Assembly (NCBI GenBank): GCA_964388785.1
Contig: CAYMBX010000041.1
Coordinates: 1-7,798, forward strand
Length of the DNA stretch: 7,798 nt
Source: VGKU01 sp964388785
Lineage (GTDB): Bacteria; Patescibacteriota; Patescibacteriia; UBA9934; GWF2-40-263
Direction: 5' to 3'
The notes under the pieces are model-generated. The model did no database searches. It was given only the letters and a program-made list of their open reading frames with translations, and had not been told where the DNA came from. Positions 5,077 to 7,798 of the stretch are shown piece after piece (the first letter of the stretch is position 1; the number at the start of each line of letters is the position of its first letter). Both the position numbers and the translations under genes were made by a program.

Positions 5077-5095
5077 GATCTGGCATTGCCAGATC
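5077..5095. repeat. Hairpin at the tRNA insertion junction
   Basis: GATCTGGC (5077-5084), ATT and GCCAGATC (5088-5095) form a perfect 8-bp hairpin at the edge of the insert, using the last three bases of the 5' tRNA part. Seven of its eight pairs equal the acceptor stem of the inner tRNA-Arg (GATCTGG/CCAGATC). It may be the collapsed remnant of another tRNA copy or a folding element. Chance is possible because GGATCTGG partly comes from the D-loop. Confidence 0.6.
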
Positions 5096-5119
5096 CAGCT
5101 GAGCTACGGGTGCAACAAA

Positions 5120-6079
5120 CTACAACGCTCTTCGCAGACTTCTCACGAGCCGATACAATCTATACCCAAACGGCTTTTTTACCAAGTCGTATGTGCCGGG
5201 ATAGCTCATGTCTTCTCCGGGAAACGAACGCTTAAATCGGCTGACACCCGCCCACGGATGGTGTGGATCATCTTCCGGACCGACTCCCCACCAATCGTAA
5301 TACGTGAGTCCATTTTGCCGTGCATCGTTCATGAGTTTCCAGTGCAGCAAATGCGGGGCCATAACGTGACGAGATTCATACGAAGATGCACCGTGCAAAT
5401 ACGTTCGCACGCCGGCAAAATCGACCATGATGTTCGCGGCGACCGGCCGATCCTCATACCATGCACTTGCGAGAAACGCGCGTGCACCATGTTGATGATC
5501 ATTGAGTTGCTTCAGCATGCGCGCGTAGTGCACCTTTGCATGCAAGCGAAAATCTCCGCGTGCAGAGGTGGAGGTAAACAAGGGCCATACAGAATCAAAA
5601 TCTCGCAGATCTGTTCGGACGTGCACCCCATGTCGATCAGCCAAACGAATGTTGTAGCGTGTTTTTGGATGAAGCGACGCAAACATCTCATCTTCGTTTT
5701 GTTGTAAATCCGTGATACGCGTCATTGGGGGTTGGACGGGAGATGTTTTTATCCCAAAGCCATGGGCAAGATCCTTGGGTGGATCAAATCGAAAAAAAAG
5801 AATCGAATCGAGTTCAGGAAATGACTGTTGATTTTTGACGATAGGCCCGCGCGGACAATACGCATAACGACCAAAACCCGGAATCGTTTTATAAACAATC
5901 GAGGCGACCCCCACAAGCATTTTCTGTCCCGTCTCATCTTCCCGCAATAACCACCTCTCTGCCCCAAGAAATTCTCCCCACTCCCATGATTGCAAAAAAC
6001 GACCGGAAAGAGGCCCGTGCGTTTCCACAAACCTGTTCCATGATTGAGGGGTTAATTCATCCGTATATCGCTGCCACAT
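5120..6079 (-). CDS. FemA/FemB-family peptidoglycan bridge aminoacyltransferase
   Basis: A 319-aa protein of usual length for the compact Fem/FemX type (two GNAT-like domains, no coiled-coil insert). Recognisable stretches are SWEWGEF (31-37), YAYCPRGPIV (72-81), HPKTRYNIRLA (137-147), a YLHGASS strand (227-233), and the C-terminal DWWGV...GVSRFKRSFPGE...YPGTYD (262-298) typical of the family. Family members move amino acids from aminoacyl-tRNA onto the peptidoglycan stem peptide or its lipid-linked precursor at the cytoplasmic membrane face. The amino acid used here cannot be read. The ATG is one base after the ruvA stop, and only a weak GGGA precedes it, within ruvA. Downstream, the interrupted tRNA-Arg begins six bases after the TAG. 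It is fairly rich in Arg and His. Confidence 0.88.
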   Translation of the reverse strand: MWQRYTDELTPQSWNRFVETHGPLSGRFLQSWEWGEFLGAERWLLREDETGQKMLVGVASIVYKTIPGFGRYAYCPRGPIVKNQQSFPELDSILFFRFDPPKDLAHGFGIKTSPVQPPMTRITDLQQNEDEMFASLHPKTRYNIRLADRHGVHVRTDLRDFDSVWPLFTSTSARGDFRLHAKVHYARMLKQLNDHQHGARAFLASAWYEDRPVAANIMVDFAGVRTYLHGASSYESRHVMAPHLLHWKLMNDARQNGLTYYDWWGVGPEDDPHHPWAGVSRFKRSFPGEDMSYPGTYDLVKKPFGYRLYRLVRSLRRAL

Positions 6080-6080
6080 A

Positions 6081-6626
6081 CTATCGTCCCAACTGTTTCA
6101 GTGCGGCCCGAATCTTTGCTTCCGTTGTCGATTCATCGATGCTCTCCAGCGCTCCTTCCGCCTGCTTACGCGCGTAACCGAGGGCAACAAGCGCCTCGAG
6201 TGCGTCTTGATCGACCGACGAGGCTTGCGGTTCTTGTGCCAAAACGCCTTTGAGTTCCAAAATGATTTTTTGCGCTGTTTTTTTCCCAATCCCCGGAACG
6301 TTTGTCAAAAAACCGAGGTCCCCTGCCATGATGCGCTCTTTGACGCGCTCAACATCATCTGCAAAAACGATTTTCTGCGCGCTTTTAGGCCCAACCCCGG
6401 AAACCGTCCTGAGTTTCCAAAAAAGCTCGAGTGCTTGAACGGATAAAAATCCAAACAATTCACGTTCATCATCGCGCACAACTTCATGGGTATACAAAAA
6501 TACTTCGCCGGAGAGTCCATGTGCGCGATCTTCGGGAAGGATTACTTTATATCCGATCCCATCCCGTTCAACAATCACAAATCCAAGTCCGTGATGTGTG
6601 ATTTGTCCTTTTAACGAAACGATCAT
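6081..6626 (-). CDS. ruvA: Holliday junction branch migration protein RuvA
   Basis: RuvA tetramers bind Holliday junctions and load the RuvB motor. From the start MIVSLKGQI the protein is 181 aa, slightly shorter than the usual ~200. Seen in order: N-terminal OB-fold (VSLKGQITH...DGIGYKVILP...YTHEVVRDDERELFGF), two helix-hairpin-helix motifs (TVSGVGPKSAQKIV and TNVPGIGKKTAQKIILELKG), a shortened linker, and C-terminal domain III (LEALVALGYARKQAEGAL...KIRAALKQL), which contacts RuvB. Start choice: a GTG at 6650 would add eight residues (MTTRILFN), but it directly abuts GGAGG (6651-6655) with no spacing, and family proteins begin at MI, so the ATG at 6626 is preferred although GGAGG is then 24 bases away. 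It sits between the HD gene and femAB. No ruvB or ruvC is in the window. Confidence 0.93.
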   Translation of the reverse strand: MIVSLKGQITHHGLGFVIVERDGIGYKVILPEDRAHGLSGEVFLYTHEVVRDDERELFGFLSVQALELFWKLRTVSGVGPKSAQKIVFADDVERVKERIMAGDLGFLTNVPGIGKKTAQKIILELKGVLAQEPQASSVDQDALEALVALGYARKQAEGALESIDESTTEAKIRAALKQLGR

Positions 6627-6668
6627 ATTGAATAAAATTCGAGTAGTCACCCTCCACCAAACATTCGT

Positions 6669-7798
6669 TTACTCCCCCACATCAAATATCTTTTTATAAT
6701 ACTCCCCCATCCTCCGATTCAACTCCTCATTTACCTTTTTCTCAAATACCGGCATTTCTCCTCTTCCCACGACCGCCGCTTGAATCCGACGGAGTGTTTT
6801 GCCAAATTGCGGACCAGGTTCCATCTCCAACAGTTCCATCAGTGAAATCCCATCAAGCCCCACCTCCTGAAAAACCCGCAACCGACGCTTATGCTCTTTC
6901 TCCTGCCGCGCATGCAACTTCTCTGCACGATGGGCTGGATCCACTTCATGTTCCGCCTTCAGTGCACCGACAAGCATGTCGATCTCATGCCAATACCCGT
7001 GTGCCGACAAACGGATCGAACCGCAGACGAAATCAAGCAACACGGCTCCTTGGATAAAATCGATAAAATCATCGCTGTCATAACCGCGTGCACTCGAAAG
7101 ATGTACAAACGAATCCATCGCTCCATGCGGATTCTTTTTGAATCGGATGAAATCCAGGTGACGACTCACAACATCCTCAAGCATGGACGTATGAATATCG
7201 GTGAGCTCATGTGCAAGAGCAAAGCGAGTCAAAAGTTGATTGTACACTGGGGCATGAATCAACCGATCGTGATGCGGGTATTTCACCTCAATGCCATATG
7301 CAAGATAAAAAAGCGATTGAACTTGCCGTGGCGATTCCTCTGAGTGAGAATGCGCAAATTCCTCATACAAATCCAGATAGTGCTGACGCATCTGTGCACG
7401 CTGTGTAAGATCAATTTCCGGATCATACGTGGGTTCAAGATTGAATCCCTGCTCTGCTCCGCGCGAATTTGCGGGAGAACGAAATCCAACCGCGTTCCAT
7501 TTTGCGGCGTCGTGTAGAAGCGTAAACGCTTCAAACCACGATATGTGTTCTCGAATGGTCTGTTCCAATTCCTCAATCTCGTGTTCGTATCCCTTAAGAC
7601 GTGCCAGTTCTTCCACGTCAGCCAGTTTCAATATTCCTTCCTCAATCGCATACAGACTCATCAGCATAAGGCGAAGATGATCACGCACAAACGGACCTTC
7701 GGCGTGATATCGAACATCTTGAGGAGTACGGAGCGTCTCCGCAATCAGTGGTTCAGCGGTGGAAGCAGCATGCAACATAGCTTCAGCACGCGCATAAA
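6669..7798 (-). CDS. HD-domain protein with CCA-enzyme-like tail (5' end outside window)
   Basis: The frame remains open to the window edge (YARAEA before the first Met at 7778), so the true start is probably beyond it. It has HD-type metal-binding residues: YHAEGPFVRDH near residues 24-34 of the visible Met-started frame, and LLHDAAK (87-93, the His-Asp pair at 89-90). Further His/Asp-rich segments (LAHELTDIHTSMLEDVVSRH) may complete the site. The C-terminal part, EMEPGPQFGKTLRRIQAAVVGRGE, resembles the end of CCA-adding tRNA nucleotidyltransferases, but no nucleotidyltransferase head is visible in this part. A metal-dependent phosphohydrolase acting on nucleotides or RNA is likely, with substrate unknown. 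The TAA stop is followed after 18 bases by the ruvA region, consistent with one operon HD-ruvA-femAB-tRNA. Confidence 0.75.
   Translation of the reverse strand, partial: YARAEAMLHAASTAEPLIAETLRTPQDVRYHAEGPFVRDHLRLMLMSLYAIEEGILKLADVEELARLKGYEHEIEELEQTIREHISWFEAFTLLHDAAKWNAVGFRSPANSRGAEQGFNLEPTYDPEIDLTQRAQMRQHYLDLYEEFAHSHSEESPRQVQSLFYLAYGIEVKYPHHDRLIHAPVYNQLLTRFALAHELTDIHTSMLEDVVSRHLDFIRFKKNPHGAMDSFVHLSSARGYDSDDFIDFIQGAVLLDFVCGSIRLSAHGYWHEIDMLVGALKAEHEVDPAHRAEKLHARQEKEHKRRLRVFQEVGLDGISLMELLEMEPGPQFGKTLRRIQAAVVGRGEMPVFEKKVNEELNRRMGEYYKKIFDVGE

Larger units (their letters stand above)
4860..5113 (-). tRNA. tRNA-Arg(CCG), interrupted in the D-loop by a 177-bp insert
   Basis: The 5' part (5113-5093) is GCACCCG, TA, GCTC, AGCTGGAT. 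The 3' part (4915-4860) continues AGAGCG, anticodon arm with loop CTCCGAA (anticodon CCG), variable AGGCC, T-arm AGAGG-TTCAAAT-CCTCT, acceptor CGGGTGC, A and encoded CCA. The split parts fit exactly: the 7-bp acceptor pairs perfectly, the D-stem GCTC/GAGC closes, and the joined length is 77 bases, equal to the intact tRNA inside the insert. A GAT triplet is present at both junctions. The insert is 4916-5092. The 5' end lies six bases after the femAB stop codon, so it is probably co-transcribed. It is either a recently disrupted gene, replaced by the inner copy, or a tRNA restored by RNA processing. The sequence does not decide. Confidence 0.75.

Noticed and set aside
4916..5092. Group I or group II intron in the outer tRNA
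   Set aside because: The insert is only 177 bases, 77 of them a tRNA. There is no room or visible sequence for a group I core or a group II domain V, and the site is the D-loop, not the anticodon arm.
4811..5707. Plus-strand frame of 298 codons over the tRNAs and femAB
   Set aside because: It runs through two tRNA genes and the antisense of femAB. The protein shows translated tRNA pieces (for example HPRGFEPLASSF), a familiar annotation artefact.
6641..6650. GTG at 6650 as the ruvA start
   Set aside because: GGAGG touches the GTG with no spacing, and the extra eight residues are not expected for RuvA, which begins at MI. It is still possible and is noted in the gene entry.

Overview
The window looks like a bacterial chromosome segment, possibly from a small-genome candidate-phylum (Patescibacteria/CPR-like) bacterium. 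That placement is a weak inference from the HD-protein/ruvA/femAB cluster, the compact layout and the repeat style. No rRNA or marker gene fixes the taxonomy. Composition shifts at about 4.8 kb: sampled lines to the left are near 60% G+C, and sampled lines to the right are near 45-48%.

Left part, plus strand (1-2458): the 3' end of a NitT/TauT-type ABC transporter ATPase gene overlaps by 4 bases (ATGA) a 630-residue protein with one complete AAA+ ATPase module and an AAA-like N-terminal half that lacks a visible P-loop. A bidirectional terminator closes this operon.

Middle part, minus strand (2481-4807): two complete, tandem, paralogous transcription units. Each has a promoter with a TTGACA -35 box and 17-base spacer, a short leader with a 14-base hairpin, a gene for a secreted coiled-coil protein that begins with two Met codons (161 aa in the upstream unit B, 369 aa in the downstream unit A), and a 3' UTR with two stem-loops whose pairing is kept while the sequence changes. 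A 93-95 bp palindromic repeat (in opposite orientation in the two units) and a terminator follow. The proteins match no family I recognise. The 369-aa protein has an internal ~74-residue repeat, and the shorter paralog carries one copy of it. This duplicated unit is one of two candidates for something undescribed.

Right part, minus strand (4860-7798, transcribed right to left): an HD-domain protein (5' end outside the window), ruvA, and a FemA/FemB-family aminoacyltransferase, each closely spaced. Six bases after the femAB stop codon begins the second candidate. It is a tRNA-Arg(CCG) gene cut in its D-loop by 177 bp. The insert carries a second, intact tRNA-Arg(CCG) bracketed by a perfect 20-bp inverted repeat. 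Removing exactly 177 bases restores a perfect 77-base tRNA.

The right-hand genes form an apparent operon with the tRNAs. I see no functional link between the three parts beyond position, apart from a speculative one between the tRNA-using Fem enzyme and the adjoining tRNA genes.
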